DNA from: Mesorhizobium australicum
GTDB taxonomy: Bacteria; Pseudomonadota; Alphaproteobacteria; Rhizobiales; Rhizobiaceae
Assembly (NCBI RefSeq): GCF_900177325.1
Contig: NZ_FXBL01000004.1
Coordinates: 3,348,001 to 3,412,000 of the forward strand
Length of the DNA: 64,000 nt
Reading direction: 5' to 3'
The notes under the pieces were generated by a model. That model searched no databases and was not told where the DNA came from. It saw nothing but the letters and a program-made list of their open reading frames with translations. Of this stretch, positions 9,130 through 18,509 are shown one piece after another. The translations under genes were made by a program, and so were the position numbers. The first letter of the stretch is position 1, and each line of letters begins with the position of its first letter.

Positions 9130-10106
9130 CCTTCGGCGCTTGCCTCGTCGAAGCCGAGCAGGTTCCAGGCCTGCACCATATGTGGCGGCATCGGCGCGGA
9201 GACGTCGATCGTGCCGCGTTCCGGGTGCGGGATCACGATCCGCCGCGCATGCAGGTGCAACCGGTTCTGCAGGCCGCCGGGAAACTCCCAGTTGGTGTCC
9301 GCCTCGAAATATTTCGGATCGCCGATGATCGGGCAACCGATCGCCGCCGCATGGACGCGAAGCTGGTGGGTGCGGCCCGTATAGGGCTCCATCTCCAGCC
9401 AGGTCAGCGCCTGCGCCGCCTGTTCGACGATGCGATAGTAGGAGACCGCATGGTCGGCGCCCTTTTCCCCATGCTTGGCCACGCGCATGCGGTCGCCGTC
9501 CGGCGTCTGCTCCTTCACCAGCCAGGACGAGATCTTGTCCTCGCGCTTCGGCGGCACACCCTTCACCAACGCCCAGTAGGTCTTCTTCGTCTCGCGGGCA
9601 CGGAAGGCCTCGGCGAGCTTCATCGCCGCCAGCCGCGTCCGCGCCACGACGAGCACGCCGGACGTGTCGCGGTCGAGCCGGTGGACCAGCCGCGGCTTCT
9701 CGCCCTTCTTGCTGCGCCAGGCTTCCAGCATGGAATCGACGTGCCGGTTGACACCCGATCCGCCCTGTACCGCCAGCCCCGCCGGCTTGTTGAAGACGAA
9801 CACCTTGTCGTCCTCGTAGAGCAGCATCTTGGCGAGCACGTCGCCGTCGTGCTGGTCGCGGATGGTGCGGGCGGTCAGTGCGCTCTCGCCCTTCTTGTCG
9901 ATGTCGAGCGGCGGCACGCGGACCAACTGGCCCGGCTCCACCCGCGTATCTGTCTTGGCGCGGCCGCCGTCGACCCGGATCTGGCCCGAACGCAGCAGCT
10001 TCTGGAGATGGCCGAAGCCGAGTCCCGGATAATGGCTCTTGAACCAGCGGTCGAGCCGCATGCCCGCTTCGCCGGCCTCCACCGTGATCTGTTCGACGCC
10101 TGCCAT
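9126..10106 (-). CDS. RluA-family 23S rRNA pseudouridine synthase
   Basis: 326-residue enzyme converting specific uridines of 23S rRNA (RluC/RluD group) to pseudouridine. An N-terminal S4 RNA-binding domain (residues about 5-75, MRLDRWFKSHYPGLG) is followed by the catalytic domain with the RluA signature LVHRLDRDTSGVLVVA, whose second Asp is the nucleophile, and by YTGRTHQLRVHAAAIGCPI and DPKYF further on. The ATG at 10106 is used; a further upstream ATG is in frame but precedes the recognisable protein. CrcB lies upstream in the same direction, and the EamA gene overlaps by four bases. Which uridine is modified cannot be told. Confidence 0.94.
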   Translation of the reverse strand: MAGVEQITVEAGEAGMRLDRWFKSHYPGLGFGHLQKLLRSGQIRVDGGRAKTDTRVEPGQLVRVPPLDIDKKGESALTARTIRDQHDGDVLAKMLLYEDDKVFVFNKPAGLAVQGGSGVNRHVDSMLEAWRSKKGEKPRLVHRLDRDTSGVLVVARTRLAAMKLAEAFRARETKKTYWALVKGVPPKREDKISSWLVKEQTPDGDRMRVAKHGEKGADHAVSYYRIVEQAAQALTWLEMEPYTGRTHQLRVHAAAIGCPIIGDPKYFEADTNWEFPGGLQNRLHLHARRIVIPHPERGTIDVSAPMPPHMVQAWNLLGFDEASAEG

Positions 10107-10140
10107 GGATTTCACTTCCTTCAGAGGCGGCGCAATAGCA

Positions 10141-10518
10141 TCAGGCAAGGCTTCTTGCGAGCCACAATCCGGCGAAGATAGCGGCGAGCGTCCCGGCCAG
10201 CGTCACGCCGACATAAAGTGCGGCGAGCGAATGCGCCCCGCGCTCCCATAGCACGGCCGCGTCCAGCGAAAAGGCCGAGAAGGTGGTGAAACCGCCGAGG
10301 ACGCCGGTCGCGACGAACAGGCGCACGTCCTGTGTCGCACCGAACTTCCGCGCGATCAGCTCGATCAGCACGCCCATGGCGAAGCAGCCGGCAAGATTGA
10401 CCAACAGCGTGCCCCACGGAAAGCCGGCGCCGAACCAGCGCAACGACGCCACGTTGACGAGATGCCGCAGCGACGACCCGATCGCGCCGCCGGCTGCGAC
10501 GAGGAGGAGATGTTTCAT
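10141..10518 (-). CDS. crcB: Fluoride ion channel CrcB/Fluc
   Basis: 125-residue membrane protein with four helices, acting as an antiparallel dimer that exports fluoride. Typical motifs are AAGGAIGSSLRHL at the N-terminus, FPWGTLLVNLAGCFAMG near 38-54 with the pore Asn, and GVLGGFTTFSAFSLD near 72-86 with the conserved Thr/Phe lining. It is first in the minus-strand run with the pseudouridine synthase (34-base gap). I could not find a fluoride riboswitch in the leader. Confidence 0.96.
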   Translation of the reverse strand: MKHLLLVAAGGAIGSSLRHLVNVASLRWFGAGFPWGTLLVNLAGCFAMGVLIELIARKFGATQDVRLFVATGVLGGFTTFSAFSLDAAVLWERGAHSLAALYVGVTLAGTLAAIFAGLWLARSLA

Positions 10519-10716
10519 GCAGGTGTTTTCAGATGGACACGGCGCAAGGTCAATCTCCCGCTGAGCAGACTGCTCGAGGACGCATCTGTCCCGCACAAAT
10601 CGCGACCTCGAGTTGATCCTGGCCGGAACCGAGATGCTCCTATTTCGCGCATCGGCATCTTCCATTTCGCGCTAAAATTGCATACTCTTGATACATGCCT
10701 GCATTGGGGGTGCGAT

Positions 10717-11817
10717 ATGCGCAGTCAGCCGCTCTTATTCATCTGCTTTCCCGCCATTCTTGCAGCAATTCTCTACATTGGCTTGCACTATCCGACGGAA
10801 GCACTCGTGACCGAAGTGATGGCGAAGGCGGAGACCACCCGCGAACGCGTGTTGCGCCTTGACGAGGCGGTGAAGCGAGCGGAGGCGAAGGCAAAGATCG
10901 ATTGTGACGGAACCTCTGCCGAATCGGTCCGCTGCATCAAGAGTTCGAGCGCCAAGGCGACGGCTATCGCTGCCGCCACCTCGGCGCGGACTGAGCAGGT
11001 CGGCCTGCGCGCGGCACTTCAGGCCGAAGCCAATCAGATTCTTGCCCTCCTAGCGGCGCAACTCGCGCTCGTCGCTGCAATCGCATGGGCAATCACTCGA
11101 TACCTCGCCGGAAAACCGAATCCCAAAGCTCCCTTCTACGTATTGCGGCGCTCCGCGCTCGCTGTCATCGGCCTGTTGGTGGTCATCGCAGGACTGTCTG
11201 CCCTCGCTGGCCTCGACCCTTGGTCGCAAGCGCTGGTCACCGCCGCCACGACGCGCCTGTCGGCTGAGGGTATCGCTGAGCCTACGCTTCGTTATCTGCT
11301 CACCGGGGCCTCGTTCGGGTTTTCACTGTTCGCCGGCGTGCTGGCCGCAGTATCGGTCGCGGCGGCGCTGCTTGCCGTCACCTACGATCCTGATGTCAAG
11401 TCGGCCGCCATGATCGACGACGACCTGCTGCGTGCGACCTTACCTCGCCGAAAGGCGCTCCTGCAGGGACTTCTCGGTCTCGCGACGTTGTGCTTCCTCG
11501 TGACGATGGGCCTGGTGGCCCGTCTCGGAGATTTTTCTCTCGCGGTCATTCCCGCGACAGGCTCGGACGCGACACGCAAGATCCTGGACAGCCTGTCGAA
11601 CTCGGTCGAGATGTATTGGGGAATCGGTCTGTCGCTGCTGCTTGCGGCCATCTTCATCCCGCCGGCCGCCTATCTTCTCGAAAAGGACCCGGAGTCGACC
11701 CGCACCAATATGGGCTTCATCGACATCCTTGGCGACGACACGTTCAAGAAGGTCCTGGCGGTGTTGTTCATCGCCGCGCCGGCCACGTTCCCGTTGTTGG
11801 CGAAGTGGATCGGTTGA
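10717..11817 (+). CDS. Multi-pass membrane protein of unknown function
   Basis: Not recognised. 366 residues: one N-terminal helix (about 5-24), a charged predicted coiled-coil segment (about 30-100, LDEAVKRAEAKAKI) with a Cys pair, then about six membrane helices up to the C-terminus. The ATG at 10717 follows GGGGG closely; an in-frame extension back to 10462 is antisense to crcB and unlikely. It lies alone on the plus strand between crcB and rarA, which are often adjacent in related genomes, and its codons use more A and T than those neighbours, which suggests a later insertion. Confidence 0.75.
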   Translation: MRSQPLLFICFPAILAAILYIGLHYPTEALVTEVMAKAETTRERVLRLDEAVKRAEAKAKIDCDGTSAESVRCIKSSSAKATAIAAATSARTEQVGLRAALQAEANQILALLAAQLALVAAIAWAITRYLAGKPNPKAPFYVLRRSALAVIGLLVVIAGLSALAGLDPWSQALVTAATTRLSAEGIAEPTLRYLLTGASFGFSLFAGVLAAVSVAAALLAVTYDPDVKSAAMIDDDLLRATLPRRKALLQGLLGLATLCFLVTMGLVARLGDFSLAVIPATGSDATRKILDSLSNSVEMYWGIGLSLLLAAIFIPPAAYLLEKDPESTRTNMGFIDILGDDTFKKVLAVLFIAAPATFPLLAKWIG

Positions 11818-11820
11818 CCG

Positions 11821-13131
11821 TCAGGTTCTCCGTTCCGCGCGCAGCTTCGCCCAGAACTCCAGCCACTTCCTGATCTCGCGCTCGAAGCCGCGCTCAGGCG
11901 GATCGTAGAATGTCTGCCGGCCCATCTTCTCCGGGAAATAGTCCTGCCCCGAGAATGCGTCCGGTTCGTCATGGTCGTAGCGATAGCCGGCGCCGTAGCT
12001 CTCGTCCTTCATCAGCTTGGTCGGCGCGTTGAGGATGTGCTTGGGCGGCAGCAGCGACCCGTACTGCTTCGCCGCCGCCGTGGCGCCCTTGAAGGCCGTG
12101 TAGACGGCGTTCGATTTCGGTGCGGTGGCGAGATAGACGCAGGCCTGTGCGAAGGCGAGTTCGCCCTCCGGCGAACCGAGATAATCGTAAGCGTCCTTCG
12201 CGGCCAGCGCCACCTGCAGCGCCTGCGGGTCGGCAAGTCCGATGTCCTCCACCGCCATGCGCACCAGGCGCCGGCCCAGATAGAGCGGGTCCTCGCCGGC
12301 GTCGAACATGCGCGAGAGATAGTAGAGCGCAGCGTCCGGGTCAGAGCCGCGCACCGATTTGTGCAGAGCCGAGATCAGGTTGTAGTGCCCGTCCTGCCCC
12401 TTGTCGTAGATCGGCGCGCGGCGCTGGACGATGCGCTGCAGCCCGGCGGAATCGAACACCTCGCCGGGCTTCGCCGCCCGCCAGACTTCCTCGGCCAGCG
12501 TCAGCGCCGCGCGGCCGTCGCCGTCCGCCATGCCCACCAGCATCTCGCGCGCCTGGGCGTCGAGCGGCAGCGCCTTTCCCTCCTCGGCTTCCGCCTTCAT
12601 GAGCAGCTTGCCGATGCTTTCCGCGGAATGCGACTGGAACGTCAGCACCCGCGCGCGGGAGAGAAGAGCAGCGTTGAGCTCGAACGACGGGTTCTCCGTC
12701 GTCGCGCCGACCAGCACCACCGTGCCGTCCTCCATCACCGGCAGGAAGGAATCCTGCTGCGCCCGGTTGAAGCGGTGGATCTCGTCGACGAACAGCAGCG
12801 TCTGTCGCCCGTTCGCGCGCCTCAGTCGCGCGGCGTCGAACACCTTCTTCAGTTCCGCCACCCCGGAGAACACCGCCGAGATCTGCTCGAAGGCGAGCTT
12901 CGTCTCGCCCGCGAGCAGACGCGCCACTGTCGTCTTGCCGGTACCCGGCGGACCCCAGAAGATCATCGAGCCCAGCGTGCCGGAGCGGATCATCCGCGTC
13001 AGCACGCCGTCCTCGCCGGTCAGGTGCTCCTGCCCCACCACCTCGTCGAGCTTCGTCGGCCGCAGCCGGTCGGCCAGCGGCCGACCGGGCTCGGGCGGTC
13101 TCGATGTCGGATCGTCGAACAGATCGGCCAT
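11821..13131 (-). CDS. rarA: Replication-associated recombination protein RarA (MgsA)
   Basis: 436-residue AAA+ ATPase related to clamp loaders, acting at stalled replication forks with SSB. Walker A GPPGTGKTT is near residue 60, Walker B LLFVDEIHRFNRAQQD near 110 and sensor-1 GATTENPSFELN near 140. The C-terminal MgsA tetramerisation domain includes YDKGQDGHYNLISALHKS and SYGAGYRYDHDEP with the terminal FYDPPERGFE. Its start abuts the stop of the upstream Do-type protease gene with no gap, so both are one transcript. Confidence 0.97.
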   Translation of the reverse strand: MADLFDDPTSRPPEPGRPLADRLRPTKLDEVVGQEHLTGEDGVLTRMIRSGTLGSMIFWGPPGTGKTTVARLLAGETKLAFEQISAVFSGVAELKKVFDAARLRRANGRQTLLFVDEIHRFNRAQQDSFLPVMEDGTVVLVGATTENPSFELNAALLSRARVLTFQSHSAESIGKLLMKAEAEEGKALPLDAQAREMLVGMADGDGRAALTLAEEVWRAAKPGEVFDSAGLQRIVQRRAPIYDKGQDGHYNLISALHKSVRGSDPDAALYYLSRMFDAGEDPLYLGRRLVRMAVEDIGLADPQALQVALAAKDAYDYLGSPEGELAFAQACVYLATAPKSNAVYTAFKGATAAAKQYGSLLPPKHILNAPTKLMKDESYGAGYRYDHDEPDAFSGQDYFPEKMGRQTFYDPPERGFEREIRKWLEFWAKLRAERRT

Positions 13132-14622
13132 TCAGTACCTGAGCACCTGGGTCATCAGCCGGCCGTCGCGCTCGATGGTGAAGCGCCACAGTCGCGTCTC
13201 CTGCGATGCGGCGACCTGCATCTGCTCGGCCGTGTCGATCTGACGGCCGTTCACGGCGCGGATGATGTCGCGCGGCTGCAGCCCGACGCGCTCCGCCGTG
13301 GAGTTGCGCGGCGTCTCAACGATCACCACGCCGCGCAGGTTGGTCGGCAGGCCGAGCCGGTCCGCGCTGCGCGGCGACAGGTCAGTCACCTTCGCCCCGC
13401 CGAACGGACTGTTGCCGTCGATCGTGATCTCGCGGTTGGACTTGCCCTCCGGCGCGCGCTCGAGCTTGACCTTGACCTCGGTCTCCTTGCCCTGCCGCAG
13501 CACTGTCAGCGCAATCTCGGCATCGATGTTCTGCACGGCGAGCCGATAGCCCAGCGCGTCGACATGCTCGATCGCCGAGCCGTTCATCGCCAGCACCACG
13601 TCGCCGGGCTTGAGGCCGGCGCGGCTCGCAGGGCTGTCCTCGTCGACGGAGGAGATCAGCGCGCCCGAAGGCCTCGGCAGGCCGAGCGCCTCGGCCACCT
13701 GCGGCGTAACCGCCTCGAAGCCGGCGCCGACATAGGGCCGCTCGAACACGTCGCTGCCGTTTTCGGCCGCGTTGACCACAGCGCGCACCATGTTGGACGG
13801 AATGGCGAAGCCAATGCCGTTCGAGCCGCCGCCGCGCGAATAGATCGCGGTGTTGATGCCGATCAGCCGGCCCGACATGTCGAGCAGCGCCCCGCCCGAA
13901 TTGCCGGGATTGATCGCCGCGTCCGTCTGGATGAAGAAGCCGAAGTCGGAAATGCCGACCCGGTTGCGCGCCAGCGCCGAGACGATACCGCTCGTCGTCG
14001 TCTGGCCAACGCCGAACGGATTGCCCATCGCCAGCACCAGGTCGCCGACTTCGAGCGCGTCGCTGTCGCCGATCGGAATCGTCGGGAACGGCTGGTCGGA
14101 CGTAATCCTGAGCACCGCGAGATCGACACGCTCATCCTTCAGGATTACTGTGCTCTCGAACTCGCGCCCGTCCGACAGCGCCACCTTCACTTCGTCCGCG
14201 TCGCGGATCACGTGGTAGTTGGTGACGACGATGCCCGACTTGTCGACGATGACGCCGGAGCCAAGCGAGGACTGCTCGCGCGGCGGCAGCCCGCCGCCGC
14301 CGAAGAAGCGCTCGAAGAACGGATCGCCCATGAAAGGCGAATTCTGCCGCACCACCTGCGAGGCATAGACGTTCACGACGGCGGGCGCGGTCTGCTTGAC
14401 CAGCGGCGCGAAGGAAAGCTGCATCTCCTCACGCCCGAACGGTACCCGCTTGTCGACGACGCCCGGCTGGGCGCTTTCCGTGCCCCGCAGCATATTGCCG
14501 AACAGGTCACGGATCGATCCGTTCTCCTGCGCCAGCGTTGGCCCCGCCGCGAGCGAAGTGCAGAGTGCGAGCGTCGTGATCAGCAGACGTGTGTTCAAAC
14601 CGAATCTCCCTTTCCGGGCCAT
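13132..14622 (-). CDS. Do-family periplasmic serine protease (DegP/DegQ type)
   Basis: 496-residue envelope protease and chaperone degrading misfolded periplasmic proteins. A signal peptide (about 1-31, cut after TLAQ) precedes a trypsin-like domain with the triad His about 136 (TNYHVI), Asp about 167 (VDLAVLR) and Ser about 241 (GNSGGALL). Two PDZ domains follow (roughly 270-370 and 390-485). Unlike DegP of E. coli the loop preceding the protease core is short, so DegQ/DegS-like properties are possible. The ATG at 14622 fits the signal peptide; the open frame upstream is non-coding. rarA follows directly, without a gap. Confidence 0.95.
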   Translation of the reverse strand: MARKGRFGLNTRLLITTLALCTSLAAGPTLAQENGSIRDLFGNMLRGTESAQPGVVDKRVPFGREEMQLSFAPLVKQTAPAVVNVYASQVVRQNSPFMGDPFFERFFGGGGLPPREQSSLGSGVIVDKSGIVVTNYHVIRDADEVKVALSDGREFESTVILKDERVDLAVLRITSDQPFPTIPIGDSDALEVGDLVLAMGNPFGVGQTTTSGIVSALARNRVGISDFGFFIQTDAAINPGNSGGALLDMSGRLIGINTAIYSRGGGSNGIGFAIPSNMVRAVVNAAENGSDVFERPYVGAGFEAVTPQVAEALGLPRPSGALISSVDEDSPASRAGLKPGDVVLAMNGSAIEHVDALGYRLAVQNIDAEIALTVLRQGKETEVKVKLERAPEGKSNREITIDGNSPFGGAKVTDLSPRSADRLGLPTNLRGVVIVETPRNSTAERVGLQPRDIIRAVNGRQIDTAEQMQVAASQETRLWRFTIERDGRLMTQVLRY

Positions 14623-14714
14623 GTGCGGACGCGCGCCATTGTCACCGCGATTGTGCAGATTGAAAGGCTGACTTTCGCGCGACTTTGCGATTCGGCCATG
14701 GCTCGCAACGCCCC

Positions 14715-15767
14715 TCAGGGGCATGGGTTTCCCGTGCGCTGGTGGATCGCGTCGACCGCCTCCTGCATCTCCGTCGTCCATGTGACGCTGGCCGACGACA
14801 GCGCCATGTCGAGCTGGGCGATCGATGTCGCACCGATGATGTTCGACATCACGAAGGGCCGGCTGCACACGAAGGCGTTGGCGAACAGCGCCGGCTCCAT
14901 GCCGAAGGAGCGCGCGAGTTCATTGTATTCGAGCTGCACCTCGGCGGCGTTCGGCGTCTCGTAGCGCTGGCCGCGGTTGAAAAGCTGCGAGCGGGAGCCC
15001 TGTGGCCGCGCGCCATGATCATACTTGCCCGTGAGATAACCTTGCGCCAGCGGCGAATAGGCGAGCAGGCTCACCTCCTCGCGGTCGGACACTTCGGTAA
15101 GGTTCACCTCGAAGGTGCGGTTGACGAGATTGTAGGCGTTCTGCAGCGAGGCCGGCCGCGGCCCGTTGCCCTTCTCGCTTTCGAAGATGAAGCGCATCAC
15201 GCCCCACGAGCTTTCATTGGACAGGCCAAGATGCCGGATCTTGCCTGCCTTCACCAGTTCTTCGAATACGGCGATCGTCTCGGCGATCGGCGTCTCGTCC
15301 GCGTCGCGCTTCGCCGGCCAGTTGCCGACGCGGTTCGGGTTCGAGCCCCACGGCACCCGCCGCTCGGGGAAGTGGATCTGGTAGAGGTCGATGTAGTCGG
15401 TCTGCAGCTTCTGCAGCGAGCCTTCGACCGCGTGCATAATGTCCTCGCGTACCAGCTTCGACGGACGGCCGCCGCGGAACCAGTCGTTCGTCGTGCGGCC
15501 GACGACCTTGCTCGCCAGCACCACCTTGTCGCGGTTGCCGCGCGCCTTCATCCAGTTGCCGATGTAGCGCTCGGTACGCCCTTGCGTCTCCGCCTTGGGC
15601 GGGATCGGGTAGAGTTCGGCCGTGTCGAGGAAATTCACGCCCCGCTCGAAGGCGTAGTCCATCTGCGCATGCCCCTCGGCTTCGGTGTTCTGCTGGCCCC
15701 AGGTCATGGTGCCGAGGCAGATTTTCGAGACGACGAGATCGGTGCGACCGATGCGGCGCATGTCCAT
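14715..15767 (-). CDS. Aldo/keto reductase (Tas/YghZ-like)
   Basis: 350-residue NADPH-dependent TIM-barrel oxidoreductase of the aldo/keto reductase superfamily, closest in pattern to Tas. The catalytic tetrad is visible: Asp in NFLDTAELYP (with Tyr four residues on), Lys in VVLASKV and His in DLYQIHFPE. Cofactor-binding C-terminal parts are GLSNESSWG and SYSPLAQGYLTGKY (read as LLAYSPLAQGYL). GGAG lies 9 bases before the ATG at 15767. It is divergent from the Rieske oxygenase with 150 bases between. The physiological substrate is unknown. Confidence 0.93.
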   Translation of the reverse strand: MDMRRIGRTDLVVSKICLGTMTWGQQNTEAEGHAQMDYAFERGVNFLDTAELYPIPPKAETQGRTERYIGNWMKARGNRDKVVLASKVVGRTTNDWFRGGRPSKLVREDIMHAVEGSLQKLQTDYIDLYQIHFPERRVPWGSNPNRVGNWPAKRDADETPIAETIAVFEELVKAGKIRHLGLSNESSWGVMRFIFESEKGNGPRPASLQNAYNLVNRTFEVNLTEVSDREEVSLLAYSPLAQGYLTGKYDHGARPQGSRSQLFNRGQRYETPNAAEVQLEYNELARSFGMEPALFANAFVCSRPFVMSNIIGATSIAQLDMALSSASVTWTTEMQEAVDAIHQRTGNPCP

Positions 15768-15917
15768 GGATGTCACTCCGGTAGTTTGGCCGGCGGATCG
15801 CCGGAGGCGGGATCGACGGCTTATACTCAAACGGCCCCGCGCATCCAAGACTCGCGGGACGATTGACAGCATGGCCCGTTCGGGTGTCCGCTGGTCATGT
15901 TCCCCGGCGAGGCGCCC

Positions 15918-17105
15918 ATGACGCTCATCCAGAAGCAGACGGCCGATCCCTACAACGGGCTCCGCAGCGCGGAGCCGACCCTTCCCTCCGCGGACTACCA
16001 CGACCCCGAGCGGTTCCGCGCCGAGATGGACGCGATCTGGAGCCGCAACTGGATCAATGTCTGCCGCTCGAGCGACCTCGACGGACCGCGAACGTTCCGC
16101 ACCGTGCGCATCGGCACGCAGGAGATCGTCCTCCTGCGGGACGAGGCCGGCGTCCTGCGCGGCTTCCACAACACCTGCCGCCACCGCGGCTCCGCGCTGT
16201 GCACCGAAAACGAGGGCAGGCTGAAGGGCAGGCTCCTCGTCTGTCCCTATCATTCGTGGTCCTACGCCACGGACGGACGGCTGATCGGCGTGCCGTCGAA
16301 ATTGCTTCCGCCCGGCTTTGACAAGGCGGATCATGGCCTCTACCGGGTCGCCGTCGAAGAATGGCGCGGCTTCGTCTTCGTGAACCTCGACGAGCGACCG
16401 GCGCGATCCGCCGCCGAGACCTTCGACGCCGGCACGGTCAGCCTCGCCAACTGGCCGCTGGAGGACCTCACTGTCGGCCATCGCTACGTCAAGCGCATGC
16501 AGTGCAACTGGAAGATCTTCTGGGAAAACTTCAACGAATGCCTGCACTGCCCCAACGTCCATCCCGAACTGTCGAACCTGGTGCCGATCTACGGCCGCGG
16601 CTTGATGGCCCGGCACGACGATCCGCACTGGGAAAAACACGCCGACGATCATTCGCCTGAATATTCCGGTGGGCTGCGCCAGGGCGCCGAGACCTGGTCG
16701 ATCGACGGCAAGACCCACGGCCCGGTCTTCCCCCGCCTCTCGGAGGCCGAACGCGAGGCGGGGCAGAGCTACGCAACACACCTGCCGTCGATGTTCGTCG
16801 TCGGACATGTCGACTATGTCCGCAGCGTCCGCCTGATGCCGGTCGGTCCCGAGGAAACGGAGCTGACCGCGGAATGGCTCTTCCCTGCCGAGCCGCTCGC
16901 TGCGGGAAACATCGACGTCGATAGCATCGTCGCCTTCGGCCGCCTGGTGCTGGATCAGGACGCCGCCATCTGCGAGATCAACCAGCGCGGCCTGCGCTCC
17001 AGGCGTCACCGCGAGGGCGTGCTCATGCCAGAAGAATATGACGTGCACCGCTTCCAGCAATGGGTGCGCGGCGAGATGCGGGCCGCTGACATATCGAAGG
17101 CGTGA
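15918..17105 (+). CDS. Rieske non-heme iron oxygenase, alpha subunit
   Basis: 395-residue soluble oxygenase subunit. The Rieske [2Fe-2S] motif is Cys87-X-His89 and Cys109-X2-His112. The mononuclear iron site lies in NFNECLHCPNVHPEL (about residues 204-218), the His/His/Asp-type motif of ring-hydroxylating and quaternary-amine (GbcA/CntA-like) oxygenases. The family uses an NADH-dependent reductase, but none is encoded nearby, so the electron donor must be elsewhere. GGCGAGG precedes the ATG at 15918; an in-frame ATG at 15897 is possible but less well placed. The substrate may be an aromatic acid or a betaine-type amine. Confidence 0.92.
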   Translation: MTLIQKQTADPYNGLRSAEPTLPSADYHDPERFRAEMDAIWSRNWINVCRSSDLDGPRTFRTVRIGTQEIVLLRDEAGVLRGFHNTCRHRGSALCTENEGRLKGRLLVCPYHSWSYATDGRLIGVPSKLLPPGFDKADHGLYRVAVEEWRGFVFVNLDERPARSAAETFDAGTVSLANWPLEDLTVGHRYVKRMQCNWKIFWENFNECLHCPNVHPELSNLVPIYGRGLMARHDDPHWEKHADDHSPEYSGGLRQGAETWSIDGKTHGPVFPRLSEAEREAGQSYATHLPSMFVVGHVDYVRSVRLMPVGPEETELTAEWLFPAEPLAAGNIDVDSIVAFGRLVLDQDAAICEINQRGLRSRRHREGVLMPEEYDVHRFQQWVRGEMRAADISKA

Positions 17106-17152
17106 TTGCGGCGGTATTGGGTTTCCCGACATTGCCGTGCTAGGGGAAGCCC

Positions 17153-18463
17153 ATGCTTTACGTCGAATTGCTGCTCGTCCTCGTTCTGACCTTGCTGAAC
17201 GGGTTGCTGGCGATGTCCGAACTGGCAGTGGTTTCCTCCCGCCCTGCCCGCCTCAAGGGAATGGCCGACCGTGGCGTCAGTGGCGCCAGACGCGCGCTGA
17301 CGCTCGCTGCCGATCCCGGAAAATTCCTCTCCTCCGTCCAGATCGGCATCACGCTGGTCGGCATCCTGTCGGGCGCGATCTCCGGCGCAACGCTCGGCGA
17401 CCGGCTGAGTGAGTGGCTGATCACGCAGGGCGTTCCCGCGCGCTGGGCCTATGTCGCCGGCGTCGGCCTGGTCGTGACCGGAATCACCTATCTGTCGCTG
17501 ATCGTTGGCGAGCTCGTCCCCAAGCAGCTCGCCCTCAAGAATCCCGAGCGCATCGCCTCGGCGGTCGCGCCGCTGATGTCGTTCATCGCCACCGTCGCCG
17601 CTCCCGTCGTCTGGGTGCTCGACAAGTCGGGCAAGCTCGTGCTCACGCTGCTCGGCCAGGCGAGCGAGAGCGAACAGCGTGTCACCGACGAGGAAATCCG
17701 AACGATCGTGGCGGAGGCCGAAAGCGCGGGTGTGCTGGAACCCGGCGAGCGCGAGATGATCGCCGGCGTCATGCGTCTCGGCGACCGGCCGGTGCGGCAG
17801 GTGATGACGCCGCGCTTCGAGGTCGACGAGATCGACCTGTCCGACAGCCCCAGCGAAATCATCGCCAAGATGAAGGAAAGCCAGCATTCGCGCTTTCCCG
17901 TGCACGAAGGCAATCCCGACGAGGTGATCGGCATACTCTGGGTCAAGGACGTGCTCGACGCGGGGCGCAGCCTCAAGACTGCTGATCTCAGGGCGCTGGT
18001 GCGCGAAGCTGCGATCATCCCAGAAACGATGGACGCGCTCGACGTGGTCGAGGTCCTGAAGAAGTCGGCCGTCCACATGGGTCTCGTCCACGACGAATAC
18101 GGCCACTTCCAGGGCGTCGTCACCTCGTCCGACATCCTCGAGGCGATCGTCGGCAGCTTCGCGACCGACGAAGGCGCGCCTGAGCCGGCCATCGTCAAGC
18201 GCGACGACGGATCGCTCCTCGTCGCCGGCTGGATGCAGGCCGATGAGTTCGCCGAGGAGCTCGGCCTCGTCATTCCCGAGAACCGCGGCTACGACACAGT
18301 CGCCGGCTTCCTCATCGAATCCTTCGGTCGCCTGCCCGCGGTCGGCGACCATGTCCTCGTCCAGAACTGGAAATTCGAGGTCATGGACTTGGACGGCCGC
18401 CGCATCGACAAGGTTCTCGCTTGCCGCCCGCCGGTCACCGCGCGCGGCAAGAAAACGGCCTGA
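17153..18463 (+). CDS. Hemolysin-family CNNM/CorC membrane protein with CBS domains
   Basis: 436-residue inner-membrane protein: a CNNM (DUF21) domain with about four helices (residues 1-190), a paired CBS domain (about 205-330, with VMTPRFEVDEIDL and MGLVHDEYGHFQGVVT) and a C-terminal CorC_HlyC domain (about 345-430, GDHVLVQNWKFEVMDLDGRRI). Members transport or sense Mg2+/Co2+ or modulate ion homeostasis; the historical 'hemolysin' name is not evidence for toxicity. AGGGGAAG sits just before the ATG. It runs alone and convergent with the molybdopterin oxidoreductase. Confidence 0.94.
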   Translation: MLYVELLLVLVLTLLNGLLAMSELAVVSSRPARLKGMADRGVSGARRALTLAADPGKFLSSVQIGITLVGILSGAISGATLGDRLSEWLITQGVPARWAYVAGVGLVVTGITYLSLIVGELVPKQLALKNPERIASAVAPLMSFIATVAAPVVWVLDKSGKLVLTLLGQASESEQRVTDEEIRTIVAEAESAGVLEPGEREMIAGVMRLGDRPVRQVMTPRFEVDEIDLSDSPSEIIAKMKESQHSRFPVHEGNPDEVIGILWVKDVLDAGRSLKTADLRALVREAAIIPETMDALDVVEVLKKSAVHMGLVHDEYGHFQGVVTSSDILEAIVGSFATDEGAPEPAIVKRDDGSLLVAGWMQADEFAEELGLVIPENRGYDTVAGFLIESFGRLPAVGDHVLVQNWKFEVMDLDGRRIDKVLACRPPVTARGKKTA

Positions 18464-18509
18464 GCCTGTTCATAAGAGCTCCAGAATGGGCTGTAGACAG
18501 GTTCAGTAG

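Noticed and set aside
10519..10620. Possible fluoride riboswitch in the crcB leader
   Set aside because: The reverse-strand leader lacks the GGCGAUGG and pseudoknot sequences of the motif, so it is not reported.
11971..14964. A 997-codon open frame on the plus strand across rarA and the protease
   Set aside because: It is antisense to two well-recognised minus-strand genes, has no family features and reflects the high G+C content.
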